A stretch of 64,000 nucleotides of DNA from Escherichia sp. E4742 (GCF_005843885.1 NZ_CP040443.1:2418001-2482000), one strand, 5' to 3'; positions 22,656-32,161 are shown, counted from the stretch's first letter. The notes: generated by a model not told the origin, from the sequence alone. A program made the numbers and translations.

Positions 22656-23468
22656 TTATCCTTCTCGTGCAAATTGTGCCGCTTCAGTAATCAGCCGCGC
22701 ATCAGGTCGCACACCGGTATACATCGCGAACTGCTCGACGGCCTGTAAAGCAATCACCTCTGCGCCGCTGATCGTCTGCTTATCAAGCCGTTGCGCCAGG
22801 CAAATGAGCGGCGTTTCCGGCGGTAATGCCACGACGTCAAAAACGACGCTTGCCGTTGAGATCATCGCTTCGCTGAAGGCCAGCTCATGGCTCTCTTTAC
22901 CACCGCTCATGCCGACAGGGGTAACGTTAACCAGAATGTCGCAGTCGATTCCTTCTGGCTGCGGTTGCCACTGGAAGCCATACTGCTTCGCCAGCGCCGG
23001 GCCGCTCTCGTGGTTGCGGGCGGCGATGATGACATCGGTAAACCCCGCGTCGCGAAAGGCGGCAATGACCGCTTTGCCCATGCCGCCACTACCGCGAATC
23101 ATCACGCGTGCGGCGCTATTGAGCTGGTGGTGAATAACCAGGTTTTTCACCGCGATGTAGTCGGTGTTAAACCCGGTCAGCCTGCCGTCGTCATTCACGA
23201 TGGTATTCACTGAGTCAATGATTTTCGCTGACGGATCGATCGCATCGAGAAAGGGCATACAGCTTTCTTTAAACGGCATCGACACGGCACAGCCGCGAAT
23301 ACCTAATGCACGAACACCTTTCACCGCCGCCTCAATATCCTGGGTGGTGAACGCTTTGTAGATGAAATTCAGCCCCAGCTTTTCATACAGATAATTGTGA
23401 AAACGCGTGCCGAAGTTGCCGGGGCGACCGGCCAGCGACATGCACAGTTGAGTATCGCGATTAATCAT
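22656..23468 (-). CDS. Shikimate/quinate dehydrogenase-like oxidoreductase at the end of the sor operon
   Basis: A 270-residue AroE-family protein. ATG 23468 (MINRDTQLCMSLAG) lies inside the sorE stop (8-base overlap), so it is translationally coupled to sorE. Seen: the SMPFKES catalytic lysine (about 64-70), SVNTIVNDDGRLTGFNTDY with its catalytic Asp, and the NADP-binding loop GSGGMGKAV. The substrate-recognition stretch is LAGRPGNFGTRFHN rather than the SxSP of true shikimate dehydrogenases, so the substrate may differ. It is likely a paralogue with a catabolic or side role rather than the biosynthetic AroE. Confidence 0.85.
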   Translation of the reverse strand: MINRDTQLCMSLAGRPGNFGTRFHNYLYEKLGLNFIYKAFTTQDIEAAVKGVRALGIRGCAVSMPFKESCMPFLDAIDPSAKIIDSVNTIVNDDGRLTGFNTDYIAVKNLVIHHQLNSAARVMIRGSGGMGKAVIAAFRDAGFTDVIIAARNHESGPALAKQYGFQWQPQPEGIDCDILVNVTPVGMSGGKESHELAFSEAMISTASVVFDVVALPPETPLICLAQRLDKQTISGAEVIALQAVEQFAMYTGVRPDARLITEAAQFAREG

Positions 23469-24690
23469 GGCTAATTGCCTCTGCATGAGTGAGCAGATAT
23501 TGCTCCGCCTCACCGGACCAGATCCCCTGATGACGCGCCAGAATCGCCGCCAGTGCTTGATCCTGAATCTGCGTGAGTGACGTCAGCGGCAGGTCTTTCC
23601 CGGTATACACCAGTTTTTTGCCGCCGCCGACGGCAGGCAATTCAAGCGTGGTTTCGCCCGCAGCATTCAGCCCAAGAATATGTGTTACCACTTTTGCGGC
23701 CTGCACTTTTTTCTCTTCGATCAGTTTGACCGCCGCACGCATGTCATCGGTATTGCCGCCCGACGTGCCAACGTAATGAGTAAAGGCATAATGCACATCG
23801 TAGAAATTAATTGGCGCGCTGAAGTGCTTATCCTGCGGTCCGGCGAAGAAATTCAGACAACCATCTGTCGCCAGCAAGGAAGAGGCGAGAGTCACCAGTC
23901 CTTCATTAGACACAAAGACGAAAATATCATCGAAGCCGTGACCGCCACTCAGAGCCATTAACGTATCAAATGCTGCATCGGCGGCATTGAGATAATGAAT
24001 CAGTGTTTGCGGTTCTGATGGATAGTGCTTGCGCGCATAACTCAATTTGTTGTTGTCGGTATCGGTAATGACGAGCTGCGACGGGTTAACTGGTCCATGT
24101 AGCGCATAATCAATCGCCAACAGTCCCATTGGTCCGGTGCCGCCGAGGATCAGTGTGCGCCCTTGCGGGCGAATCCCCATCTTGTGGTTATAGGTGCCTT
24201 CCTGAAGATGATAGTTGGCGTTGAACGCGCCGATCACGCAGGAAAGCGGTTCAACCAGCGAGCCTTCAAAGTAGGTTTCGCCGTCGTATGCCAGCAGGCA
24301 ATCCTGTTCCATAACCTCATTTGGGATAACCACATGTGTGGCTTCACCACCCACCCACGGGAAAGAGTAACCGGGGCAGTCCGGGCGATCCGGCAATTGC
24401 AGGTTGGCCTGAATCACATAGCGCTGGCCCGGCTGAAATTTGTGCTGCCACTTTTTACCCACGGCCAGAATATCGCCGCAAAACTCGTGGCCGATGATGA
24501 TGGGATGGGTTGCCACATCGTCGGGCACTTTTTTGTGGTTTTCGCCCAGATTGGCCTCTTTCCAGGAGGAAAGACACAGGCTGTCGGTGACCACCGTCGC
24601 GAGGATTTCATCCTCCTGCATTTCAGGAAGATCAAAGGTTTCCAGGCGTAAATCACGTTTACCATAAAGACGCAGAGCTGTTGTTTTCAT
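23461..24690 (-). CDS. sorE: L-sorbose 1-phosphate reductase
   Basis: SorE reduces L-sorbose 1-phosphate to D-glucitol 6-phosphate. This 409-residue zinc-type medium-chain dehydrogenase has IIIGHEFCGDI (about 64-74, Zn/substrate region) and the nucleotide loop LGGTGPMGLLA (about 182-192). It matches Klebsiella/E. coli SorE as remembered. It follows sorM by about 51 bases and overlaps the next gene. Induced with the operon by SorC and sorbose. Confidence 0.93.
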   Translation of the reverse strand: MKTTALRLYGKRDLRLETFDLPEMQEDEILATVVTDSLCLSSWKEANLGENHKKVPDDVATHPIIIGHEFCGDILAVGKKWQHKFQPGQRYVIQANLQLPDRPDCPGYSFPWVGGEATHVVIPNEVMEQDCLLAYDGETYFEGSLVEPLSCVIGAFNANYHLQEGTYNHKMGIRPQGRTLILGGTGPMGLLAIDYALHGPVNPSQLVITDTDNNKLSYARKHYPSEPQTLIHYLNAADAAFDTLMALSGGHGFDDIFVFVSNEGLVTLASSLLATDGCLNFFAGPQDKHFSAPINFYDVHYAFTHYVGTSGGNTDDMRAAVKLIEEKKVQAAKVVTHILGLNAAGETTLELPAVGGGKKLVYTGKDLPLTSLTQIQDQALAAILARHQGIWSGEAEQYLLTHAEAISHD

Positions 24691-24741
24691 AAACCACCTC
24701 GTGTTGAACGATGGCCCCGACGGTTGCGCCGGGGCGAAGAA

Positions 24742-25566
24742 TCAGGACAGGAAGCCCAGCGCATTGCCGATAATCCCTAAACCAAACAGGGCGAAAATCA
24801 GCCATACCGGGTTAATTTTTTTGTTGAGCAGACGCACCATCAGCAGCGTCAGACCGAGCGCCAGCAAACCAGGACAAAGTTGGTCGAGAATGTTCTGCAC
24901 GGTCATGGTGACGGTGGAGCCATCGGCGGCAGGCGTTTGTGAAACCACCAACGGCACGTTGATCGACGTCCATTTGGTGACCAGCACGCCCATCACAAAC
25001 AGTCCGAGAATCGACGCGCCTTCGGTGAGTTTTTGCAGCACATTCCCGCCCATATCGCTGACGATATTCACCCCTTTGCGAAAGCCGAGTTGTAGGCCAT
25101 ACCACTTCATCGCCAGACGCACCGCGTTGAAAATAAAGAAGAACAGCAGCGGGCCGAGAATGTTGCCCGAAAGTGCCAGAGATGCGCCGAGCGCGGCGGT
25201 AATCGGGCGCAGCGTTCCCCAGACCAGTGGATCGCCAACCCCTGCCAATGGTCCCATCAGGCCAACTTTGATGCCGTTAATGGTGCCGTCATCAATTTCC
25301 GCGCCGTTGGCCCGCGCCTCTTCCATGGCGGCAGTGACGCCGATGACCGGACCACATACGGCTGGTGTGGTATTGAAGAACACCAGGTGTCGCTTGAGCG
25401 CCGCAACCTGATCCTCTTTTAATGGGTAGAGTCGCTTGATGGCGGGGATCATGTCGTAACAAAAGCCCAGCCCATGAATGCGTTCAAAGTTGAAGGACGC
25501 CTGTTGCAGGTTGGAGCGCAGAAACATGCTCACCAGATCGCTGCGTGTAATTTTTCTCTGTTCCAT
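24742..25566 (-). CDS. sorM: Sorbose PTS permease subunit IID
   Basis: EIID of the mannose-family PTS (274 residues from ATG 25566, MEQRKITRSDLVSMF, behind ACGGAGCC). With SorA it forms the membrane channel for L-sorbose. It shows the family features: N-terminal RSDLVSMFLRS, YPLKEDQVAALKRHLVFFNT, VWGTLRPI, and C-terminal hydrophobic segments. It is 10 bases after sorA. Confidence 0.94.
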   Translation of the reverse strand: MEQRKITRSDLVSMFLRSNLQQASFNFERIHGLGFCYDMIPAIKRLYPLKEDQVAALKRHLVFFNTTPAVCGPVIGVTAAMEEARANGAEIDDGTINGIKVGLMGPLAGVGDPLVWGTLRPITAALGASLALSGNILGPLLFFFIFNAVRLAMKWYGLQLGFRKGVNIVSDMGGNVLQKLTEGASILGLFVMGVLVTKWTSINVPLVVSQTPAADGSTVTMTVQNILDQLCPGLLALGLTLLMVRLLNKKINPVWLIFALFGLGIIGNALGFLS

Positions 25567-25576
25567 GATGGCTCCG

Positions 25577-26374
25577 TTAATCATCAAGTTGGTCAAGGGC
25601 GGTGATAGTGGTGGTCTGGGGATGTGGTTCAGCTTTACGCCACTGTGGATTTAACTGGATGTAGAGCAGGGCCATGATTACGCCGACGCCACCGAAAGCC
25701 AGCAGACTGAGATCGAGGTAGCCACCTGCGAGGAAACCGAGGAAAAAGAAAGGCATCAAATATTTCACGCCCATCATGCGAAGCACCATGGCGTAACCGA
25801 CCACCACGATAAAACCGCCAGCAATCTGCAGTCCATGGGTCACAAATTCGGGAATGGCGCTCAGCATATTGCTCACCATATCGGCGCTGACGAACAGCGA
25901 GACAATCAGTGCCGGAATCGCAACGCGCAGTGCCTGCACGCCAAGCGCGGAGACATGCAGAATATCGAGAGTGCGAAACCGCGCCTCTTCCGCTGCTTTA
26001 TCCGCCGCGTGCTGGAACACTACGGTGATGGTACGGGCAAACACCGTCAGCACCTGGCCTGCCGCAGCCACAGGCAACGCGATGGCAATACCGGTGGCGA
26101 TGCTTTGCTGACCAACGATAACCAGAATGGCGGAGATTATGCTGGCGAGTGCAGAATCCGGAGATTGCGCCGCGCCGACGTTCATCCAGCCGAGAGCTAT
26201 CAATTCCAGCGTACCACCGAGCATAATTCCGGTTTTTAAATCACCGAGAATTAAACCAATCACCGTACAGGCAATTAACGGGCGATGAGTCTGAAATTCA
26301 TCCAGCACGCTGCCCATTCCGGCAATACAGGAAAAAAGAAATATGGCAATGATTTGTAGGGTACTTATTTCCAT
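25577..26374 (-). CDS. sorA: Sorbose PTS permease subunit IIC
   Basis: EIIC of the mannose-family PTS, 265 residues and very hydrophobic (about seven to eight membrane segments). It has the IIC signature GGTLELIALGWMNVGAAQSPD (about 53-73). It forms the sugar-translocating core together with SorM. Start ATG 26374. Confidence 0.94.
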   Translation of the reverse strand: MEISTLQIIAIFLFSCIAGMGSVLDEFQTHRPLIACTVIGLILGDLKTGIMLGGTLELIALGWMNVGAAQSPDSALASIISAILVIVGQQSIATGIAIALPVAAAGQVLTVFARTITVVFQHAADKAAEEARFRTLDILHVSALGVQALRVAIPALIVSLFVSADMVSNMLSAIPEFVTHGLQIAGGFIVVVGYAMVLRMMGVKYLMPFFFLGFLAGGYLDLSLLAFGGVGVIMALLYIQLNPQWRKAEPHPQTTTITALDQLDD

Positions 26375-26439
26375 GATTTGTCACCTTTTAAGTGTCGTCA
26401 TCCCTGCCTGTTAAAGCATATGTACACAGGCGCTATTAT

Positions 26440-26934
26440 TTAATTTGCGACTAACTGTTCTTTTATTTTGTCGATAATATTGATTGAAGGATCTGATGCT
26501 ACAACGCGTAAATCCAGCGTGACGCCAAGATTATTTAACTCATGAAATGCGTTAATATCATCGTCATCTAATGAAACTGCTTTGGTTAACTGTTTTTTAC
26601 CGGGTCGCCAGGCCATGCCGCCAATATTCAGGGTGCCGATTTTTACTCCCTGGCGAACCATCGCTAAGGCATCCTGAGGTCGGGTAAAAAGATAAAATAC
26701 GGTTTCGTCCTGATATTGCGGGTTGTGATACACCGCGACGGCTTTTTCAATATTGACCACGTTAACTTTCATTCCCGGCGGGGCGGCCTGACGCAATAAT
26801 GTCCGGCGCACTTCATCGTTATACACCTCGTCATTGCAGATAATAATGCGCTGGGCGTTAGCCACTTTCGACCAGACGGTAGTGACCTGGCCGTGGATTA
26901 GGCGGTCATCAATGCGGGCGAGCGTAATGTTCAT
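26440..26934 (-). CDS. sorB: Sorbose PTS enzyme IIB
   Basis: A 164-residue mannose-family EIIB. The phosphorylated histidine lies in IDDRLIHGQV (His14). It accepts phosphate from SorF and passes it to incoming sorbose. Its ATG overlaps the sorF stop (ATGA), which implies coupled translation. Confidence 0.95.
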   Translation of the reverse strand: MNITLARIDDRLIHGQVTTVWSKVANAQRIIICNDEVYNDEVRRTLLRQAAPPGMKVNVVNIEKAVAVYHNPQYQDETVFYLFTRPQDALAMVRQGVKIGTLNIGGMAWRPGKKQLTKAVSLDDDDINAFHELNNLGVTLDLRVVASDPSINIIDKIKEQLVAN

Positions 26935-27341
26935 CAGAAATCCTCCTCTGCCGTTGCCAGTTGTTTCCAGACAACGCAGGTTTGCTTTGCGATTTGCGTC
27001 AGGTGTTCACACAGTTCATCAACGTTCATGCTGTCCTGGTTATCGACCAGTTCGAGCGCCAGTGGCAGGGAAAGGCCGCTTATCACCCGCAGGTGCGGAT
27101 TGCACATCGCAAGTGCCGCTGCTGCATTCCACGGGCTACCGCACTGTAAATCCACGGCGATTAGCCACTCGTCATGATTGTGAATGCTCGCTAACTTTTC
27201 CAGCTTTGCCACAATGTCTCCGGCGTTCTCGCCGGGCACAAATTCAACTGCCTCGACCCTAGCGTCGCCGTACACCATCTGAACCGATTCCAGCATGGCG
27301 CAGGCTAATTTGCCATGGGCGCAAAAAATGGCATTGACCAT
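26934..27341 (-). CDS. sorF: Sorbose PTS enzyme IIA
   Basis: A 135-residue mannose-family EIIA with the phosphorylation site in IFCAHGKLA (His9), phosphorylated by HPr. IIA and IIB are separate proteins here, unlike the fused IIAB of ManX. It lies 9 bases after sorD and overlaps sorB. Confidence 0.95.
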   Translation of the reverse strand: MVNAIFCAHGKLACAMLESVQMVYGDARVEAVEFVPGENAGDIVAKLEKLASIHNHDEWLIAVDLQCGSPWNAAAALAMCNPHLRVISGLSLPLALELVDNQDSMNVDELCEHLTQIAKQTCVVWKQLATAEEDF

Positions 27342-27350
27342 AAAGCCTCC

Positions 27351-28157
27351 TTAGCCGCGCGTTTTTCCGCCCGCAATGTTAGTGGTTACTCCGGTGATAT
27401 AACTGGCGCGTTCAGATAGCAGATAACTAACAAAATCAGCAACTTCTGCTAATTTTCCGGCGCGCCCAATAGGAATGGCGTTTTTGGTATAGCCTTCACG
27501 CAGCTGTTCGACGGTGATATTGCGCGTCCACGCCAGCGCCTCTTCATATTCCGGCGTGCGCAGCCCGGTTTTTTCCAGAATCCCCGGCGCGATGCCCACC
27601 ACGCGGATACCATGTTTACCCAACTCTTTCGACCAGGAGCGCGTGAAGCTATTGAGCGCAGCTTTGGTGGCGGCGTAACAGCTTTGGCCTTCTGAGCCTT
27701 CCAGACCGCTTTCCGAGGAAACATTCACAATCACGCCATCGTGTTGTTTTACCATCTGCCGCGCCACCGCCTGCGACATCAGAAAAACGCCTTTCTGGTT
27801 GATATTGACCATTTTTTCGAATGCAGCTTCGTTGAGTTCATACTGCCCGGTAGGCGCTTTCTCATCGACCAGTAGACGCGGGAAATTGACCCCGGCGTTA
27901 TTGACCAGACCGTCGATGCGACCAAAATGCTGAATAATTTCCGCTACCGTATGATTTACCTCTTTGGCGCTGGAAATATCGGTCGGCCAGAACTGATAAC
28001 CTTTATGACTTTCATATTGACCATCGCCACCGTGAATATCGACCATCTGTACATTCGCGCCTTGTGCTAATAATTCATCCACAATCGCCAGACCAATGCC
28101 GGATGCGCCACCGGTGACAATAATGATTTTATCCTGCAAATTTAACCAATTTGGCAT
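27351..28157 (-). CDS. sorD: D-glucitol (sorbitol)-6-phosphate dehydrogenase
   Basis: SorD oxidises glucitol 6-phosphate to fructose 6-phosphate, feeding glycolysis. The 268-residue short-chain dehydrogenase has VTGGASGIG (about 14-22), NNAGVNF, and the catalytic Ser with CYAATK (Tyr-x3-Lys, about 160-165). It is second in the operon, 70 bases after sorC. Confidence 0.95.
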   Translation of the reverse strand: MPNWLNLQDKIIIVTGGASGIGLAIVDELLAQGANVQMVDIHGGDGQYESHKGYQFWPTDISSAKEVNHTVAEIIQHFGRIDGLVNNAGVNFPRLLVDEKAPTGQYELNEAAFEKMVNINQKGVFLMSQAVARQMVKQHDGVIVNVSSESGLEGSEGQSCYAATKAALNSFTRSWSKELGKHGIRVVGIAPGILEKTGLRTPEYEEALAWTRNITVEQLREGYTKNAIPIGRAGKLAEVADFVSYLLSERASYITGVTTNIAGGKTRG

Positions 28158-28227
28158 AACAGACTCCTGGTTTTAGGTAATAGAGGCCCGCCGTAATTTT
28201 CTATTACGGTAAAAATCGGGCAGATTT

Positions 28228-29175
28228 TTATTTCAGTAATAGTTCAGCTGTGTTGCTATTCGTTACCAGACAATTAATATATTTTCCACGCAGTGCGCCA
28301 ATAATTCCGCTATATTTCTCTTCACCTATAGCAATACCAATGGAATAACGTGCCTGCTTTAGTTTATTCATTTCGATAGAGAGTGTTTTCTCGCTCATAT
28401 TCGTTTCGACCATTGCGCCATGAATATCAAAAAAGCGTGAGCAAATATCACCGGCAACCTGACGGGCATTCAGGTCGTCACTCTCTTCGCCGCCATAAAA
28501 TGCATGCCAGTTGGCGCCATCGCGAATAGCCGGTGAGCCAATCCCCACCAGGGCGACATCCAGATTATCCCAGTAGGCTGAGATGGTTTTAAAGTGCTGA
28601 GACTGCATGATCCCATTACGAATTAAGGGGTTATCCAGCAGAGCTGGAAAATCCGCGAGCTGCGATTCCCCTTTCAGCTTTGCCGCCGCGCTGTAGGTTA
28701 ATGTGTTTACGTGATAGCGGCTTTCGAGTTTACCGGACGGGCCGCCAATAATCGGCACGCAAATTAACTGCCGCGATTGCCCCGCCTGCGGCAAGTTTTC
28801 AACCAGTGCGCTCACCGCGCGGCCCCAGGAAAAACCAACAATATCACCAGGTTCCAGCAAACGATCTAACAATTGCGCGCCGTGTAACCCCATTACCGCC
28901 AACTGAGCGTCTTCCTCTTCATCGCGCCCTGATACCACCACAGCTTCTTTCAGACCAAACTTTTGCTTCAGTTGCTGCTCCAGCCAGAGGTTTTCGTTGT
29001 AGTCATAGTTGATGGCGATGGTGACAATTCCCTGTTCGCGGCCCCGTTTAAGTAAGCGGCTGATGGTGGTCCGATAAATACCCAGTTCGCGGGCGATTTG
29101 CGCCTGCGTCATGTCCTGTTCGTAATAGAGTTGGGCAATCTTCACAATCAAACGGATATCGTCACTGTTTTCCAT
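28228..29175 (-). CDS. sorC: SorC, regulator of the sorbose operon
   Basis: SorC is the founding member of the SorC family: an N-terminal helix-turn-helix (MTQAQIARELGIYRTTISRLLKRG, about 22-45) and a sugar-phosphate-binding domain related to NagB isomerases (about 60-315). It acts as repressor and activator depending on sorbose phosphate. The start ATG 29175 follows AGGAGG at ideal spacing and gives 315 residues, the Klebsiella SorC length; a longer reading to 29196 crosses the operator-like palindrome. First gene of sorCDFBAME. Confidence 0.95.
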   Translation of the reverse strand: MENSDDIRLIVKIAQLYYEQDMTQAQIARELGIYRTTISRLLKRGREQGIVTIAINYDYNENLWLEQQLKQKFGLKEAVVVSGRDEEEDAQLAVMGLHGAQLLDRLLEPGDIVGFSWGRAVSALVENLPQAGQSRQLICVPIIGGPSGKLESRYHVNTLTYSAAAKLKGESQLADFPALLDNPLIRNGIMQSQHFKTISAYWDNLDVALVGIGSPAIRDGANWHAFYGGEESDDLNARQVAGDICSRFFDIHGAMVETNMSEKTLSIEMNKLKQARYSIGIAIGEEKYSGIIGALRGKYINCLVTNSNTAELLLK

Positions 29176-29190
29176 CGCCGCCTCCTGATT

Positions 29191-29206
29191 TTGCACATTT
29201 GTGCAA
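29191..29206 (-). promoter_or_regulatory. Probable SorC operator
   Basis: TTGCACATTTGTGCAA is an inverted repeat (TTGCACA-TT-TGTGCAA) just upstream of the sorC ribosome site. A half-site copy, TTGCACATTTGT, lies at 29303-29314. SorC-family regulators bind such repeats in their own promoter regions; assignment to SorC is by position. Confidence 0.6.
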
Positions 29207-29523
29207 ATATGCTTTTTAACCGCTTGATCTGATATAACTCCATCATGGTGACCTTTAAAAGCGATTTTTCACTCTTTGTTTGGGCTGAAATGGCGCTTTA
29301 TCTTGCACATTTGTTTCTCTGCGTAGCAGTCATCAGCACAGGTGTGCAGAGATTCGTAATAGGTTGATTATCCTGGTTTTCGCTAGGCAAATTTGCATCA
29401 GGCTTCTGGTGACACTTTTGTGATAAAAGGCGCGGCAGATCACATTTAATTTCGACGTTGCCGCATAACCCTGTTTTTCCCCGCTAAGAGGTACGGTATA
29501 TTCCGCGTTTTACAGGAGAATTT

Positions 29524-30396
29524 ATGCTGCCCGACTCATCAGTCCGTTTAAATAAATACATCAGCGAAAGCGGAATTTGCTCACGCCGCGAAGCGGATCG
29601 CTATATCGAGCAAGGCAATGTGTTCCTTAATGGCAAGCGTGCCACCATTGGCGATCAGGTGAAACCCGGCGACGTTGTGAAAGTAAACGGTCAGTTGATT
29701 GAGCCTCGGGAAGCCGAAGATTTGGTACTTATCGCCCTGAACAAGCCCGTAGGCATTGTCAGCACCACCGAAGATGGCGAGCGCGATAACATTGTCGATT
29801 TCGTTAACCACAGCAAACGCGTGTTCCCGATTGGTCGCCTGGATAAAGACTCCCAGGGGCTGATTTTCCTCACCAATCACGGCGATCTGGTGAATAAGAT
29901 CCTCCGTGCGGGTAACGATCATGAGAAAGAATATCTGGTGACGGTCGATAAACCGATCACCGAGGAGTTTATTCGCGGCATGAGTGCGGGGGTGCCAATC
30001 CTCGGGACAGTGACCAAAAAGTGCAAAGTTAAAAAAGAAGCGCCGTTTGTCTTTCGCATTACGTTAGTGCAGGGGCTGAACCGTCAGATCCGTCGCATGT
30101 GCGAGCACTTTGGTTACGAAGTGAAAAAGCTGGAACGTACGCGCATTATGAACGTCAGCTTAAGCGGCATTCCGCTGGGAGAATGGCGCGATTTAACCGA
30201 CGACGAGCTTATCGATCTCTTTAAGCTCATTGAAAATTCCTCTTCCGAGGCGAAGCCCAAAGCGAAGGCCAAACCGAAAACGGCAGGCATCAAACGCCCG
30301 GTGGTGAAGGTAGAAAAAACGGCGGAGAAAGGTGGCCGCCCGGCATCAAACGGCAAGCGTTTCGCCTCGCCGGGGCGGAAGAAAAAAGGTCGTTAA
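29524..30396 (+). CDS. rluF: 23S rRNA U2604 / tRNA-Tyr pseudouridine synthase
   Basis: RluF (formerly YjbC) makes pseudouridine at 23S U2604 and at U35 of tRNA-Tyr. The 290-residue protein has an N-terminal S4 RNA-binding domain (about 7-65), the RsuA-family catalytic motif GRLDKDSQGLIF with its Asp near 107, and a basic, lysine-rich tail (about 240-290). ATG follows CAGGAGAATTT. Its stop abuts the convergent yjbD stop. The 29207-29523 gap holds the divergent sorC/rluF promoter region and no gene. Confidence 0.97.
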   Translation: MLPDSSVRLNKYISESGICSRREADRYIEQGNVFLNGKRATIGDQVKPGDVVKVNGQLIEPREAEDLVLIALNKPVGIVSTTEDGERDNIVDFVNHSKRVFPIGRLDKDSQGLIFLTNHGDLVNKILRAGNDHEKEYLVTVDKPITEEFIRGMSAGVPILGTVTKKCKVKKEAPFVFRITLVQGLNRQIRRMCEHFGYEVKKLERTRIMNVSLSGIPLGEWRDLTDDELIDLFKLIENSSSEAKPKAKAKPKTAGIKRPVVKVEKTAEKGGRPASNGKRFASPGRKKKGR

Positions 30397-30669
30397 TCAG
30401 CGTTTGCCGCGCGTCGACGTATTTGCCGACCAACTGAATGACGCTTCAGGATCCGGTTTATAAGCCTGCTTTTTTTTCAACTGGCGGGCTTTTTTCGCTT
30501 CAGCCTCACGCTCAACCATTAATTTATCGATGTACTCTTTCTTAATGCTGTTGGTTTCGGCGTTGGTCAGCACGCGACCATGTGCAATACGCGCTCGATC
30601 CAGCAGCGTCTTCAGTTCGCGCTGCTCGCGTTCAGTCATCTCTTTTTGAGTAATACGGGGGAGTGCCAT
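30397..30669 (-). CDS. yjbD: Small conserved protein YjbD (DUF3811 type)
   Basis: A 90-residue, very lysine- and glutamate-rich, mostly helical protein matching E. coli YjbD (MALPRITQKEMTEREQRELK). Function unknown. It is convergent with rluF and is the chromosomal gene to the left of the tail cluster. The ATG at 30669 follows an AGGGCACC site. Confidence 0.93.
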   Translation of the reverse strand: MALPRITQKEMTEREQRELKTLLDRARIAHGRVLTNAETNSIKKEYIDKLMVEREAEAKKARQLKKKQAYKPDPEASFSWSANTSTRGKR

Positions 30670-30833
30670 GATGGTGCCCTCTGTTAATCGGATAGTTCAG
30701 TGTACGGGAATTTACCCCAGAGCAGAATAGGAGAATGAGTCAGGATGTTGTTTTTTGGAAAAAATTATCCATTTGACAGTTTCTTTTAATTCGTGGCTTC
30801 AGATCTGGTTGTGATTTTAGGATAAAAAGTAGT

Positions 30834-30865
30834 ATACCGGGCATAAAGCCCGGTATTGTTTTTTT
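30834..30865. terminator. Hairpin terminator downstream of the glycosyltransferase gene
   Basis: ATACCGGGC-ATAAA-GCCCGGTAT is a 9-bp perfect stem. On the plus strand it is followed by TGTTTTTTT, on the minus strand by ACTACTTTTTAT, so it could work in both directions. It lies 64 bases beyond the glycosyltransferase stop. Confidence 0.8.
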
Positions 30866-30919
30866 ATCACATCAATAGTATTTCTAAAAATAAAACTAGT
30901 CGCTAAAATTTTAATTAGA

Positions 30920-32062
30920 TCAATCAAACCAATTGCTAATTACAGTTTCAAACTTGTGAGTGACTTGCCACCATAAATAATTTTCCATGACAAATTGTTT
31001 TCCGTGATGGGCAACACTAAGTAAATCAGGATTGTTAAGTGTTTTTTCTATATCCACAGCAATTGTTTCGGGTGTCATCGGTTCTTGCAGGTGATAGCCA
31101 GTATCTTTATCTTTTACAAATTCTATCATTCCACCTCGAGTACTCACCAGTACAGGTTTACCTGCGCTCATAGCTTCTATTGCCACCATACAAAATGGCT
31201 CCTGAAATTGAGATGGAATAACAACTAAATCAGCTAAAGAATAATATTGATGCATTTCCTCAGGAGTGACACCTCCTAACATATGGCAGTGTGAACCTGG
31301 TTGTTTTGCTAATTCTCGAATTTTCTGTTGGTAAATTCCTTTTTCACCCTTACTTTTGCTCGCATAATCTCCGATAACAACCAGTTCTATATCATCACGG
31401 GTTCTGATGAGTAGTTCAAACGCTTGTAGAAGTAACATCAATCCTTTTTCAGGAGATATCCTTCCCGCATAAAATATAATCTTCTTGTCAGGGGGGATGT
31501 TCAGATCAGATCTGTTTATTTTGGCATGGTGCTTGTCCGTATTATATGGATCTGTTCCATTTGGAACTATAGCGATATCTGCATCAGGAAGAAGCCTTTG
31601 ATAATAGTCTTTTAAATAGTTACTGGGGACGAGCATTTTGACATTGACATCCATTCCTTTTGGCTCATAAGCGTTATGCATATGCATCACTATTTTTGCA
31701 TGAGGTGAACGCTCACGAATCTGGCGATATAATTTCATGCTATTATGCACAACGATTACACTGTTATCCGTAATATTGAAATCGTTAGCGACATTCAAAA
31801 TTCGTTGAGAATAAGGAAAGGGATCTATACGCGTCAATTTCTGAAATATGCGTTTATAAATTCGACCGAATCCGATGCGATGAATTGAACATCGTTCACT
31901 GACAGTGGTGATATCAGAATAACCTTCTTCTTTTATACAAACAATTCTATTCGGTATTCTTGTCATCTTAGCAACCTGATAAATCCAGGTTTCTACAGCA
32001 GCGGCGCAACGTGGAGGAATGGAAAAAATTGGCGTAACAGTGAAAATTATTTTATCAACCAT
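30920..32062 (-). CDS. WaaK-like LPS outer-core N-acetylglucosaminyltransferase (GT4 family)
   Basis: A 380-residue GT-B glycosyltransferase. It resembles Salmonella WaaK/RfaK, which adds the terminal GlcNAc branch to the LPS outer core: IIFTVTPIFSIPPR near the N-terminus, VIVVHNSMKLYRQIRERSP, FYAGRISPEKG (about 193-203) and the donor-binding EPFCMVAIEAMSAGKPV (E-x7-E). No membrane segment; a peripheral cytoplasmic-face enzyme. It sits outside any waa locus, beside the tail cluster, with its own promoter and terminator. The region is visibly more AT-rich than the neighbours, a sign of transfer. The exact sugar and linkage are not shown by sequence alone. Possible role: changing the LPS receptor. 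Confidence 0.85.
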   Translation of the reverse strand: MVDKIIFTVTPIFSIPPRCAAAVETWIYQVAKMTRIPNRIVCIKEEGYSDITTVSERCSIHRIGFGRIYKRIFQKLTRIDPFPYSQRILNVANDFNITDNSVIVVHNSMKLYRQIRERSPHAKIVMHMHNAYEPKGMDVNVKMLVPSNYLKDYYQRLLPDADIAIVPNGTDPYNTDKHHAKINRSDLNIPPDKKIIFYAGRISPEKGLMLLLQAFELLIRTRDDIELVVIGDYASKSKGEKGIYQQKIRELAKQPGSHCHMLGGVTPEEMHQYYSLADLVVIPSQFQEPFCMVAIEAMSAGKPVLVSTRGGMIEFVKDKDTGYHLQEPMTPETIAVDIEKTLNNPDLLSVAHHGKQFVMENYLWWQVTHKFETVISNWFD

Positions 32063-32161
32063 GACGTATTATCCTTTCTTTTATTACCTTACTTTTCCAG
32101 AGGAGTGAGGCAGTAAACATGTGGTTTCCTCGCATCGTCTATGAGGGTACCCAAAGGACAA

